Assembly (NCBI GenBank): GCA_903772945.1
Contig: CAICTM010000481.1
Location: forward strand, 1-64,000
DNA length: 64,000 nt
Reading direction: 5' to 3'
Origin: Seminavis robusta
Taxonomy: Eukaryota > Bacillariophyta > Bacillariophyceae > Naviculales > Naviculaceae
A program made the position numbers and the translations under genes. Below the pieces are notes generated by a model that was given only the letters and a program-made list of their open reading frames with translations, searched no databases and was not told the origin of the DNA. Shown here piece by piece: positions 17,809-29,080 of the stretch (its first letter is position 1; each line of letters begins with the position of its first letter).

Positions 17809-20753
17809 TTAAACGGAGCAATTGGAACTGAACTGGTCGGCATCTTCTATCTCCACGCACGATGGGGTGATATGGGCGCTCATTGGCTCATCCGCTCCTT
17901 CCTTGGTCGATGGCAATACTTCAGAGTCTCTGGTGCCTTGCCTTTGCAATCCTGACGCGGTGGTCATTCCTGTCACATTGGTGGTTCCTGAGGTAGCCAC
18001 ACTGCCTCCGCCTTGCACGGTAATGAAGTAGGTCTGCAGCTCTCCCTTTCCTTTGGCTTTGACTGTGTGATCTCGGGCACTAACCCAGTTCGACTTCCCC
18101 TGGGCAATCAGCTCATCTGCAGTCGACTGTGAGGCATGAATGCGTCCCGCTTGCCCAGTGGATTCCATCCTGCTGGCAGTATTGACTAGAAAACAAGCAA
18201 AGTGAGAGATTGAACATGAGAAAACCACAATGCTGCATCAAGTACACGCTCCCTTCAAAGATACCATACCTGTGTCTCCAAAAAGCTGGAAGCGGGACTT
18301 TTGGCCTAATGCAGATACAACACAAGAAGAGTATTGAGGGAGACTGGAGCAACTCAATTCAGAGCTCCACTACTCTGTTCTCATCATCAGCTGGACGAGC
18401 TACAAATGCTCACCTCTAAGAACACCTGCAGTAACAGATCCACTGTGCAGACCAACTCGAAGCTGCAAGTTTTGCGTGTCTGCACCTAAGTGTTCACTGA
18501 CTTTGCGGACAATTTGGTTCATTTTCAACAAGCACTCAGATGCAAATCTTGCCACCGCAACAGCATGAAGAGGATTGGGCTCAGGCAACCCACACACTCC
18601 AAGCCAGCAATCTCCAATGGTCTCCACTGAGCATGTTTGAGAACAAAAGGACCGTGATGATGGTTAGTGGACTGGAATGAGTAACTTACTGGGCAAGAAG
18701 CACACAACATCCTACCTTTGAAGACACCCCTTTTGAGGGCAATCCCATCAAAGGCATCGTAGAGGCTCTCCAAAAGTTCAAATACATCCACAGGTGTCCG
18801 CTTAGCACTCCATGCCGTGAAGCCTTCATAGTTTGTGAAAAAGGAAAACACAAGAATGAGTGAAGTTTGAATGGCAAACGGGTGGAACGATTGACAGGCG
18901 CGTATCCTACCAGCCAAGTCTCCAAACATCACAGTCACTTCATCGTAATGGTCTGCGATAGGGCGACTGCCTGCAGTACCACCAACTACATCACGTTCAC
19001 TCTTCAGAGACTTCCTCCACGCATTGCTGTCTCCTGTGGTTGTCTTTTTGATCTGGTTCTCCTGGTACAACCGGCTTTGGACTTGCTCTGGGAACAAGGA
19101 GTTCACCAATGCCCCTGATTGGAGTGCTTGTTCCATGACAATGCGCTGCCTGCGCTCTACTACGAAATCGAAAACCATGAACACCACAGCAGTCAACAAA
19201 AAGACCACAGCAACCACCACAGGAAAGATGATTGGCTGCATCGAAGTGTATTCATTCTGAGTATCTTGACTGGGATAGACCCGGAGTGTATACTGGCCAA
19301 AAGTGTCGTGGAGTGGGACTGTAGAATAGGACATGGTTTCTGGGCTTGTGCGGCTTTTGACGTAGGCAGTGGCATCCTGTGCGAATCCCAAGTGTTCAAA
19401 TGTTTCATACAGTCCACGGGGATCTTGATCACCCAAATAGGTCACTTGGGGTCCATCAATCCTGTACACGATGGTGTCGTTAAAGGAATTTTCAATCACA
19501 CAAATCACACCTTTCAGCTCAAATGGGAGAATGTCCTCAAGAAGAAGCCGCCAGTAAATATTGCTGTAGAGCATCCCGGCCAGGTGGTCGCGCTGTTCTT
19601 GCACAGACGCAGTTGCATTGTAGAATGTATCAAAGACAGGATAGACAAGGAAGGACATTGGTTCTCCAATATACCCCTCAACCGACTGCCGGTACTGACT
19701 TAGGAGAAGGTTGTTGTTGAAGTTAGCACCAATGCCATTGACATCAAAGACACTTGCCTTGTCCAGCACAACTTTGGGATTCTTGAGCATTTCTGCTAGA
19801 GCATCTTTGAGTGCAGGCCATTGAGAAAGGTCCGAGTTGAGGAAAGCCTGCTTGGTTCTATTGATCGGACAACGTTGCCACCTGGGAAAATAAGGTCCAG
19901 AACCTGGAGGTCTGTTAAGTTGGGGGCGGTATTTGGTGCCATCCTGGACTGTGTTGTTGATGATTGTGATCAGGGGTGGATCTTCCTGGGCCGAGAGGTT
20001 GTGTGAACCGTTTTGGGCTGTCTGGTTTGCCTGATGCTGCAGAAGCCGCGTGCTGTCCCGTTGTTGCTCTTCATCTTGCTCTCCCAGAATGTTGGCAAAG
20101 TACTCATCTTGAGTTTTCCTATAGCGGGATTCTTGGGCAAAGGCTTTGTCCACCTGAAATCTGTTTTCCATGGCCCAAGCTTCCCATGCCTTCCTTTTGT
20201 CATCCGTGACCAAAGGAGCATAGTGCAAAACGACTGCCAAAGCTGCCACCCTCACGTCTGCTCCCAGCATTTCAAAGTTGGGAAAGGTGACAAAAGGAAA
20301 CTCCACATCTGGGGTGCTAAGAACATAACTGGTCATGGCATTACTCATGGATCCAAATGCCACCAACTTGCGTTCGATTCCATCGCTGAACGCCTGGATG
20401 ACCCGGATGCCATTGGTCCGAAAGCTCGTTTCAAAGCTCTCGTGTTCCTTGTTCCTGGCGTACGCATACAAGCCAACACATACCGACACGGCTGCCACAA
20501 ACAAGATCAGGAATACGATGACACGCCAAATGCGGACCACCTGTGTCTTGTCTTGTTTCTTTAAACTCTCCTTGAGCCGATCCATGACTTGTTGCTGCTG
20601 CCGATTCTTCACGTCACCAATGCTGCTTACTTCACTCACATCTTCATCTCCAAACTGCTCGTCCTTGACGTCCTTGACAGTTGTCTTGACTGTAATATCA
20701 GCGGTCATCGTGGTGCTTTCTATGATGAAGAATAAGAGGGAGCTCAATGTCAT
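17809..20753 (-). CDS. Receptor-type class III nucleotide cyclase (five exons)
   Basis: Exons, minus-strand order: 20753-18911, 18823-18716, 18626-18414, 18305-18270 (36 nt), 18185-17809; all GT/AG and phase 1; 858 aa (start at ATG 20753; ATG 20708 is an alternative). Seen: cytosolic N-terminus; membrane helix 1 (V-I-V-F-L-I-L-F-V-A-A-V); a roughly 400-residue extracellular region with several N-x-S/T sites; helix 2 (P-V-V-V-A-V-V-F-L-L-T-A-V-V-F); a linker; then the catalytic domain: V-T-V-M-F-G-D-L-A-G-F-T (metal Asp 612), V-E-T-I-G-D-C-W (Glu 652, metal Asp 656), S-R-F-Q-L-F-G-D-T-V-N-T-A-S-R (Gln 728, Asn 735, Arg 739). Known: Glu at the first base-recognition site indicates guanylyl cyclase; the second is normally Cys, here Gln. 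Homodimers give two active sites. Inference: a surface receptor making cGMP, or with relaxed specificity. Ligand unknown. Confidence 0.9.
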
Positions 20754-20897
20754 GAATGGATGGGTCGAGTCAGTTAAGGATTGTTGTCGGTGGTGCTGTG
20801 GGTGGCTTGGCGTTGTTGGAGGTTGGTGGAACCATACTAGCGGTAGCTAGTAGAGGGAAGTCATCCGAGACATCCATGAAATAAATTTGACAATATC
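20754..20897. promoter_or_regulatory. Upstream region of the cyclase gene
   Basis: Only about 150 bp lies between the cyclase ATG and the left end of the Harbinger-like MITE, so the MITE sits in the proximal promoter or 5' UTR. Confidence 0.4.
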
Positions 20898-21018
20898 TTA
20901 GGCCGCTCTCTACCCAAGCGACTAAAGTAGCGACTAAGCCATATTTCGTAGTTTAGTCGATAGTTTAGTCTCTGAGGGTGGTGTCTACCCAAGCGACTAA
21001 ACGTCCCACGGACTAAAG

Positions 21019-21091
21019 GCTTTAGTCATTATGTTTGCTCACCGACTAACGGGAGGCTGGTTAGTCGGTGAGCGAACATAACGACTAAAGC
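21019..21091. repeat. Long hairpin inside the MITE
   Basis: Arms 21019-21050 and 21060-21091 pair over about 30 bp (ctttagtcattatgtttgct against its near complement) around a 9-base loop. Part of the Harbinger-like MITE. Confidence 0.75.
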
Positions 21092-21109
21092 TTCTTTAAG
21101 AACTCTTTA

Positions 21110-21410
21110 AAAAAAGAACAGCACTTTTAAAAAAGAACAGCACTTTTAAAAAAGAACAGCACCCTCATTGCACAGCCTCACTATCAGAGCATCGCGACAG
21201 AGCTGATAGAGTAGAGGTGCGATCGAACGATCGATGAGGAGTACCGGTATGAGGAGTACCGGTATCGGCCGATAGTAGAGGTGCAAACGATCGAACGAGT
21301 AGAGGTGCGATCGAACGATCGATGAGAGGAGTACCGTATCGGCCGATAGTAGAGGTGCAAACGATCGAACGATCGAAGAGGAAGGTGCAAACGATCGAAC
21401 GATCGAATGA
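21110..21410. repeat. Tandem and dispersed repeats inside the MITE
   Basis: First, three copies of cttttaaaaaagaacagca (21105-21165). Then an irregular minisatellite mixing gatcgaacgatcgatgagg, agtaccggtat and cggccgatagtagaggtgc (21190-21410). All frames read through it give repetitive peptides and are not genes. Confidence 0.7.
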
Positions 21411-21899
21411 CAGTCTTCGGTTGAATAGAAAGCCATCCCTCATTGCAGAGTATGGAGTGCGGGTGGCTTTCATTTCTCGGCCTTTGACTGAATATACCGG
21501 TAGTAGAGGTGTCGAAGAGGTCGCAATGGTTGTTTTGAGTCTTGTTATCAGTCTTGTTATCTCAAAAAGTAATCACTTCTGTTAAGTCTTTGTTTGAGTC
21601 CTTTAAATCCACCATGCTGATAGAATATTGGTAGCCACCAAGTGATCACTTTTGTTAAATCTTTTTTGAGTCCTTTAAGTCCAGTATTGTTCCCATGAAT
21701 TGTTTAGTCAATTTTTTGTTTAGTCGCCATGGTAGACAGCATGTTTTGACTAAAAACTCGACTAATTGTTTAGTCCGAGATTTAGTCATCTGCTGGTAGA
21801 CACCACCATTACTAAAGGATAATGACTAAATCTTGAACTAAACAACCACCTAAAGGATTCCTTTAGTCCCTACTTTAGTCGCTCCGGTAGAGACCGGCC

Positions 21900-22194
21900 T
21901 TACTCTTGGATACCCCTTTGTGGCCATCAACTGATTTAAATCAATACAGGTATACAAGTATAAGCCGGCAGGCAGTGAGTTCATTTGGGCGCGAATTTAA
22001 TAAGGTTATGTATCAAAATAATCGTCCGTGGTAAACTATACCCACTACTATTCGAGACTGGATGCATACCCCAGACCCAAAGAGAACCCGAATGAACCAG
22101 TGAGAGCACCCAAACAAAGCACAACAACCGACAATGATGAATGACCATGGTATGAAGAGACGCAATGAGATGCCGAAAGCTGTCACAATGTCTT
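21900..22194. other. Intergenic spacer
   Basis: About 290 bp between the MITE and the 3' end of the acidic-protein gene. No gene seen. Confidence 0.4.
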
Positions 22195-23486
22195 CTAATA
22201 GGACCAACTGCCAGTGGCAAGGAGAATGGGACCACTAGTTTCATTGTTGTTGTTGTTGCTGCTGTCGCCATCTTCCGCATTGTCTCCATCTTCGCTGCTA
22301 TCTCCATCGGCACTTTCCTGCCCAACTGTAGCTTCTCCATCGACCGTGGCTTCCTCCTGGAATGTGGCTTCCTCGTCAACATCCTCCTGAACAGACTGTT
22401 CCTCAACAGACTGTTCCTCCAATCGCTGCTTTTTGGTAGGACTCTCGTCCACGTCTTCGTCCTCGTCTTCCTCGTCGTCGTCTTCCTCGTTTTCTTCTTC
22501 TGACTCCTGCTCCGCGACTTCTTGGTTCTTGGATTCCTCTTCTTCGCTTTCTGGGGCAGGAAGCTGTGACATGATGCCCCAGTTAATCCGACGCTTCAAG
22601 ATGGTGTCAATCTCGGCGTCAACTTGCTCATTGTCAAGAACTGGGGATCCCAGACTGGAGGGAGAGCGAACACCAGTGTCCAATCCACTGTCAATGCCAC
22701 TGGTTTCTTCACTTGCATCTTCACTGGTTTCTTCACCGGTATCTTCTTGGGAGTCACCAGAGTCATTGTCCACGGGACCCTCTTCTTCTGCGACTTCCAA
22801 ATTGTCGATGTAGCGCTCCATCATCCTGAGGTTGATGCCACCCATATTCACCTCGTCGCTGTCATGGCTGGAATCATCAATGGCAGTTTCGGCGACTTCC
22901 GTGGTTGGCTCTTCGACATCATTGGCCTCTTCCACACCTTCCGTGAGCAAGTCAATATCACTCAACCAACGATGGTAACGTTGAATGTATGCATCCTCGT
23001 CGAATCCCCAGATGTCACAGAACCTGGTTGCTTTGTGTGTTCTTCCGAGAAGGGGTCAGGAAGGATCAACTTCAACTTGAAAAGACGATCATAAATGCAG
23101 ATGTCGATGTTGTGGTTCTGGTAGGGCAGCATGCTGCGTCCCTTGCCTTCCTGCACAAGATAGCGAATCCACCAGACTCCAGTCATATCGTACTCGAAGA
23201 CAAACTCGCGAAGGACAGGATAGCCATTGCGAATACGTTCTTGGTTGATTTCGTGAAGCTTCTTGTTGGCATCTCCCTGTAAGTCCATCCCATGAAGAAG
23301 CATTTCTTCCACCTTCGACGCACAGAAAGCTAACTCATCTTGGTACTGCTTGCGAGTGGCATGCTGCACAATCTCGTCCGATGCAGTGTCTGGGTTTCTC
23401 ATTACTCTTGGTCGGGGAAGGTACACCTCTTCGTCATCAGGGTAAATAAGGTCATCAGGCTCGACAAGGGCAGGTAGATCGTCCAT
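22195..23486 (-). CDS. Acidic low-complexity protein, reading frame split (frameshift or unrecognised intron)
   Basis: Seen: frame A runs from ATG 23486 to a stop at 22962 (174 aa; ordinary composition, e.g. F-V-F-E-Y-D-M-T-G-V-W-W-I-R-Y-L-V-Q-E-G-K-G). Frame B is open from 23055 to TAG 22195; its first part reads F-C-D-I-W-G-F-D-E-D-A-Y-I-Q-R-Y-H-R-W, then a long Glu/Asp/Ser-rich tail with a possible nuclear signal (S-P-T-K-K-Q-R). The two frames overlap by 94 nt and together look like one protein. Possible explanations are a disabling frameshift, a sequencing error, or a weak intron (for example GTTCTG near 23022 to AG near 22944, which restores the frame). Function unknown; the acidic tail suggests a nuclear or chromatin role. 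It sits 437 bp downstream of the Mutator-like transposase, same strand, so it may belong to that element. Confidence 0.55.
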
Positions 23487-23923
23487 GGTGACAGCAGCAA
23501 GAATGACAGATTGTAATGACGAAAGTGGCAGGAATGACGAAAGTGGCAGGAATTTGCAGAAACAGTTGCTCTTGCTTTTATGGGACCATCACTCGCACAC
23601 GACAATCAACCAACGTTGCACTTAAAAGCACGAGCTTGGACAGTCATTTGGAGTATCGGTTCGGTCAGTATGGAGTATCGGCATTGCAATATTTGAGCAT
23701 TGCTATCGGCTTTGTTGAAGCAAATACAAGCAAATTTCTTTCCATCGCACCCAATTATTGGTTCGAAAATCCGCTGCAGTGATATCTCACTTATTCAGCA
23801 ACCATTATGGCGAACTATGATGCTGTATGCCAACCACACTACTCGCACAGGTGGGGAGACGTGATTTTTACTACCACAAGATAGTGCAAATGACACAAAC
23901 ATATTTTTTTATTCATTATAGTC
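23487..23923. other. Spacer between acidic-protein gene and transposase
   Basis: 437 bp. Contains a 17-bp tandem duplication (atgacgaaagtggcagg, 23517-23551). No gene and no recognisable terminal inverted repeat of the transposon were found by eye. Confidence 0.4.
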
Positions 23924-26900
23924 TTATTTGTTGTTCTCCTTTTCTTGCACTTGGCTCTTCTCGGTTCCCTCTTCGGTGGCATCTTTCAAGTTCGTAGCAA
24001 TCGTCTTGACAACCCCATAAGGGGTTGGTTTTCTGTAATTCGCTAGTAGCAGAGCGCGATTCATTGTGGGATTGTCGTAAAACGCAATCAGTTTGTCCAA
24101 GAGAACCTGAGTCGTCAACCCTTTTGTTGGCTCTGCTCCTTTGTGATCTAACTTGAACAGTCGTAGATAAAGCACAAGCTTGGACAGTTGCTGGTGATTC
24201 AGAGTACAAAGATAGGCATCGAACGTTTCCAGCATCTTGGGTAGACATCGACGTTTCGTGGATGCAGAAAGTCCGCTTTCGTACAGTTTCTTGGTGTTTC
24301 CCCGTGCACTAGCCTTGGACAAGTCGCCTCTTGCATTGGCATTAGTCTTCCTCAATAGTTCAAGTCGGCAAGTTAGTAGGTTGTGCTTGCTGCGAAGGTA
24401 GATAGCTCCAGGACAATTGTACCCTAGGTGCTTCACACAGTTCTCACAGTCACCAACAATGTTGCCTTCCTTCCACTGTAAATGACAGACGGTCTTGGTG
24501 GTTGTCATCATTAGATTCGCTACTGTATCTGGTAAGACGTAGCCTCCTGTCGAACGGATTTCATCTTCAAAAGGACGCTTGTCACCATCCAGCGATGATG
24601 CTTGTACCAACCGAATACGACGATCGTTCAGTGGCACACCAATCTTGCGTCCGAGATTGCACAACCAACTGGATGCACGGCCATATTCATCCTTGCCTAG
24701 TTCAACAACGTCCACAGCTTCACGTAGGAATCCTGTAACAGCCACTGCGAAGATTGAACCGGTGGAGGGTATTGCAATAGTGCATGGATCGCTTCTTGAA
24801 TTGGCATCTTCGAGGAGAAGCTTGGGGGCAGTGTGAACTAGGAACGAAGCAAGGGAAGCATTCTTCGAGCAATCTGTAGCAACGCTCTTTATGCCATGTC
24901 TGTTGAAGCTTTCATTGGGACAGTTCGATGGATAGACACCAACTTCTCCTGTGCAGGCATAATTCCAGTTCCATTTAGGATGGCGGCAATATTCCTTTTC
25001 GAGGTGATCAGCCGCTTTCCCCTCGTCTCTGTTCTCTCTCCAATCCTGTAAGTAGAGTTGCGTGATGACATGTCTCTGCTCGACTGTCTTGGTACTCGCT
25101 ATATTCGTCACATGACCATAAGCCACACCTTTCGGTTTCGCGAACTCTTTGTCTTTCATCTTGCCAACATAACTGCGCTTTGTCGAAAACGCATGAACGA
25201 CATGGAAATAGCAGTTTAGGATCGCTTCCTGCTGAAGACAGTTGTCATCGCTATCGGTGCTTTCTGCGTCGTCATTGCTGTCATTATCCACTTGTGTCAG
25301 AGGAACGTCTTGTGGCGATGGAGGATAATCTTCGATTTCATCTTCAATGACTGCTTCGCAGATCAGGGTCGTACCAGCTGCTTTAGTAGCGTCGGTGTTG
25401 TCGCACAGATGAGGGTATTTCTTGTAAAAAACATGTGCAGAGATGAATGTATCTGCGTCATCTGATGTACCCCAATCGATGGAGAAGTCGATTCCAAAGC
25501 ACTTGAAGCACAGGTCTCTCATTGCGTACAGTACAAGGCAGTATGGATGTAGTCGCTCTCCACCAGTTCGTAGATAAAGGATTGGTCTGAAGGACGAAGA
25601 CACATCATCAGTCGTAGACCTAAGCTTCACCGAAATGCTACCAACAGTAATGAGACAGCTTTGATCTCTTATCATGCCACCGGTGCCATCACAACAAAGC
25701 TGCCTAGTGCCCTTTCTTCTCTTAGCAAGATGCATGAGCTGGAAGAGACCAGTGGGAGAAAACACTGCAAACGAACCTTCAATCCTCTCTTCAAAGTCGG
25801 ATGACTTCATATCCGGATGGGTAACAACGTTAGCTTTGTATCGATTCACCACATCACCGCTGCCAAGGTTCATCGCGATCATTACACTGGGGTTAGATAG
25901 TCCAAGGCAACACGCAAGTTCATCTGGATTGATATAGTCATCTCTTGGCTGATACATCTTCGGCAAAGAAAGCTTCCAGTTATCGAGAACTCGAGACAAA
26001 GTGTCGTTGCTTTGTAAATTGGAATAGCCAAATAGTTTCGACTTCACAAAGGTCTCTCTCTGATTTGCCACGTAGTTTCTCAATTGACGAGTCAAATGCT
26101 CTCTGCTTTCGGTCTCGACCACAAGGTACCGGTGATCCAAGAAGGAAGAATCAGTTCGGACAGTTGCAGTGACTGCTTTCAAGACTTCATCTGCAGTCAC
26201 TCGCAAGATGCATCTGCCTCTCCCAGTTTCTTCAGCGACGAATTTCTTAACGAGAGGAACAATTGCAGGGGAGATTCCATATTGGTCTTTGCAATGACTA
26301 GGTCGTGTCCTCGTGGAATGATTGTGCTTTGAATTGCCTTGCCGAACAAACACACGGTATCGATGAGTTGATGCAGACATGGGGCCCATATCTCTTGTTT
26401 GAGCCCTCCACGGGCACTTTGGGGTATGAATGTCATCCTTGTCCCCTACACGACAGCAATACTTGTAAACTTTGGTTCCATCATTTCGACTGACTGTCCC
26501 ATCAGGCTTGATGCATTGCTTGGTGACTCCAGCTAGGTCTACGAAACCACCATAACGTTCAATCAGCTGCGATTTTGCTTCATCGTTCGATCCGCATGGG
26601 TAACACGAGGGGTCTTCAACGTACTCCCCAGTACGTGTTGATGTGGCCAATGACGGGTTGGTAGTTGCAAACTCATAGGCGACGGTGTTTTGGGCAGTGT
26701 ACCTGTAGCTAGGGGCATTCGCAGTAGCATTCCACTCTGCATTGCCATAATTGAAGCGAGTATGGTGGTAATATGGGTAAGCAAACGGTGATGGTACGCT
26801 GGGATACGGCACATGCCGTGGATACGCGACATGGTGGGAATACGAATAGGTGGCATAACTATTCCGGTTGCTGTGGCTATGGTCCAAACCACTTCTTTCG

Positions 26901-26986
26901 TCAAGACTAGTACCGTTGTGGTCATCTCCATTCAGCGAGCGAATATCAAGTTGACTGTACGGTGGCGATGCACGTCTTCTCGACAT
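23924..26986 (-). CDS. Mutator-like (MULE) transposase
   Basis: 1020 aa, intronless, ATG at 26986. Seen: a Tyr/His/Pro-rich N-terminus; a Cys/His region (Y-K-Y-C-C-R-V-G ... K-C-P-W-R-A ... H-N-H-S) of the kind that forms the zinc-binding DNA-recognition fold of MULEs; then Q-L-C-C-D-G-T-G-G-M (D433), W-G-T-S-D-D-A-D-T-F (D509/D510), the C-Y-F-H-V-V-H-A-F segment, and P-N-E-S-F-N-R-H-G (E692). Known: D-G-T, a second Asp, a C-x2-H segment and a late N-x-x-E form the MULE DDE catalytic core, which cuts and joins DNA during transposition. The frame is unbroken, so it could be active. Terminal inverted repeats and a 9-bp duplication were not located. An alternative is a domesticated, host-serving copy. 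Confidence 0.8.
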   Translation of the reverse strand: MSRRRASPPYSQLDIRSLNGDDHNGTSLDERSGLDHSHSNRNSYATYSYSHHVAYPRHVPYPSVPSPFAYPYYHHTRFNYGNAEWNATANAPSYRYTAQNTVAYEFATTNPSLATSTRTGEYVEDPSCYPCGSNDEAKSQLIERYGGFVDLAGVTKQCIKPDGTVSRNDGTKVYKYCCRVGDKDDIHTPKCPWRAQTRDMGPMSASTHRYRVFVRQGNSKHNHSTRTRPSHCKDQYGISPAIVPLVKKFVAEETGRGRCILRVTADEVLKAVTATVRTDSSFLDHRYLVVETESREHLTRQLRNYVANQRETFVKSKLFGYSNLQSNDTLSRVLDNWKLSLPKMYQPRDDYINPDELACCLGLSNPSVMIAMNLGSGDVVNRYKANVVTHPDMKSSDFEERIEGSFAVFSPTGLFQLMHLAKRRKGTRQLCCDGTGGMIRDQSCLITVGSISVKLRSTTDDVSSSFRPILYLRTGGERLHPYCLVLYAMRDLCFKCFGIDFSIDWGTSDDADTFISAHVFYKKYPHLCDNTDATKAAGTTLICEAVIEDEIEDYPPSPQDVPLTQVDNDSNDDAESTDSDDNCLQQEAILNCYFHVVHAFSTKRSYVGKMKDKEFAKPKGVAYGHVTNIASTKTVEQRHVITQLYLQDWRENRDEGKAADHLEKEYCRHPKWNWNYACTGEVGVYPSNCPNESFNRHGIKSVATDCSKNASLASFLVHTAPKLLLEDANSRSDPCTIAIPSTGSIFAVAVTGFLREAVDVVELGKDEYGRASSWLCNLGRKIGVPLNDRRIRLVQASSLDGDKRPFEDEIRSTGGYVLPDTVANLMMTTTKTVCHLQWKEGNIVGDCENCVKHLGYNCPGAIYLRSKHNLLTCRLELLRKTNANARGDLSKASARGNTKKLYESGLSASTKRRCLPKMLETFDAYLCTLNHQQLSKLVLYLRLFKLDHKGAEPTKGLTTQVLLDKLIAFYDNPTMNRALLLANYRKPTPYGVVKTIATNLKDATEEGTEKSQVQEKENNK

Positions 26987-29080
26987 GGTGAAACAGCGAT
27001 TCGGCGAGATCTAATACCCAACTGCGATTCTGCGACAGCAATTCTGCGAGTGGAAATGAAACTGATTTGCTATTACTTTTTACATCGCCGAATGCATGCT
27101 ATGTACTCCAACTTTCGTGGTCGCAAACACTCCATTGGGGTAGCCCACAGAGGCATTTCCAGCAAGGAATTTTCTACAATCATCTCCGAAATGTGAGTAG
27201 CCAAATGGAGAGTGCGGTTGGTGGCCAACCTGGCTTTGCACCCACTCCAGACATAGAAGATTCTTTCGAAAGAGACAGCGCTGCTTGCTTTCGCGCTGGT
27301 TTCTTCCAGGTTTTCATGCATACAATAGGACATCGTTGGATTCATTCATTTCTGCCACCACTCCAGTAAAAAAGACGAAAAACGGCAACAATGGACGTAC
27401 CAACCATGCAAACAACACTTCCTTCCACAAAGATACCAACACCGATTGATGATTCGACGCAAGAAGAGGTGTGCAACAGCGGGGCCAGTAAAAGTACATT
27501 GTGTTTCTACAGGGTATCTATTTGTAACCACTCACATTTCACAGTCATTTGCAGTGGTTGCAACAGGTTCATGCCGGTTTTCTGATGGTTTGGGCATTCA
27601 TTCCCGGTCTGGTTCACGTTTCCTTTCGCAACGGTAAGTCATCCACTGCTCATTCGTTCCGTTGTTTTACAACACGCATGTCTCACCCATTCTTAGTCCT
27701 CATTTTTTAATCGTCCGGCGCGTTGGCCAATGTGGGTAGCCAGGAGTACACAATTCCCAATAAATTTTCACAAAGAACTTCTTTGACCTTTGCGCCACAA
27801 CTCGACGAGAAAGAGAAGAATTAAAGGTATCTTTGTATCTTTCTCAGTAACTGTTTTAAAAGAGTCGCGTAACTTCCGGTGTAACCCGTAGCCTCGTAGC
27901 GTAAAAAGTTCCTGGCCGGCTTCAACTTCAATCACCTCTCGGTTCTGACGTCTTTATGCTTTTTAAAGCTTCAAGCCCCTTTTATTAAATATTTTGCTTT
28001 TCTTTGTGCTTTCGGATTTCAGATCGCTTACCGCTTGAAGTTTCTACTCCGGGCTCCGGGAACGTACTCTGCTGGTGTACTGCTGGTTATGGTGTTAGTG
28101 GCGGCAGTGGGCATGCGCAGTGGCTACTGCATGGTTTTACGGCAGTAGACCCACTTCTTTGCTGCCAGTTCCCGGTTTGTACTCGGAATGTCTGGTTTCT
28201 GAAACTACTTCAAAAGCTGCTCAGGCTTTAAATATTTAATGGCTCCTTAGGCTCCAAACTCAATAATAAGAAAGCTCCAACTTGGAGTCAGTATTGGAGC
28301 TTTCTTAGCCAAGTGCTCTATTTTGCTACTCATTTTATTTCTAACCAAACAAGCCATTTCCAGTATAGAAGACTTTCTTACTATGTCAGCTTCTAGATCA
28401 AGCAGTTTAGTGTTTGGATACACCCAGTGCACCTGGGCTTTGGGTCCAACTTGGTCAGGACTCTCAATTGGTTTGGATCAAGTAATAGTGGTGATCAGCA
28501 GAAAATTTTGCAAATTTAGGCTCAAGTTAGGAGCATTTTCATGGTGTCAGACTCTAGAGTAGTATTTCTTGTGCTTTGAGGTATCAATACTGGGAAGCTT
28601 TCTTACAAGTTTGTGATATTTCAGTATAAAAACATTCTTATCTTTTTCTAAATCTGAGTACTCACTTTCTTATTGGAGTTGCTTACCTTCAGGTTTGGAG
28701 TGCAGTGTACAGTATGTATGTTATGCTCATAATATGATTATTACCAGTATGCATGTGCTCTCTCTGTACCGGTTCAATGAGACACGCGGCTATGCACGAG
28801 GTCGAGGTTTTTATGGTACCGGTATGGTACCAGTGGTACTGGTACTATTATGCATGTAGTACCGGTATTGTACTGGGAGGTGGGAAAATGGCTCTTTTCA
28901 TGGTCCATGGGTTGGTTATTGATGGACTTTGCCGGTCAAGTTGGGCTAATGATGGTTAATGACCATTGGAAAGAACCAACCATGACGTTAATACTCTGCC
29001 GCTACTAGCTAGCTAGTACCGGTACCAGGATGCTACTAGCTAAAAAGAGATCATCCTCCGGCGGAAACATGGGATCAGCA

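Larger units (their letters stand above)
20901..21899. mobile_element. PIF/Harbinger (Tourist-like) MITE, 999 bp, flanked by TTA
   Basis: Seen: the left end ggccgctctctacccaagcg and the reverse complement of the right end ggccggtctctaccggagcg match at 16 of 20 positions, and the match continues into gactaaagtag. TTA is duplicated at 20898-20900 and 21900-21902. The interior is full of gactaaa/tttagtc in both orientations. A second, nested inverted pair (ggtggtgtctacc near 20980 and its complement near 21795) suggests one MITE inside another or a composite. No transposase. Known: TTA/TAA duplications and GGCC-type ends are hallmarks of PIF/Harbinger and Tourist MITEs. Confidence 0.8.

Noticed and set aside
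19119-19703. 194-aa plus-strand ORF
   Set aside because: Lies inside and antisense to cyclase exon 1; no recognisable domain.
21146-21473. Ser/Arg-repeat peptides
   Set aside because: Translations of the minisatellite inside the Harbinger-like MITE.
22433-22813. Ser-rich plus-strand ORF
   Set aside because: Complement of the Glu/Asp-rich codons of the acidic protein (tcttcc against ggaaga).
23755-23785. tRNA T-arm (ggttcgaaaatcc)
   Set aside because: No matching acceptor stem, D-arm or anticodon arm around it. No tRNA was found by eye elsewhere.
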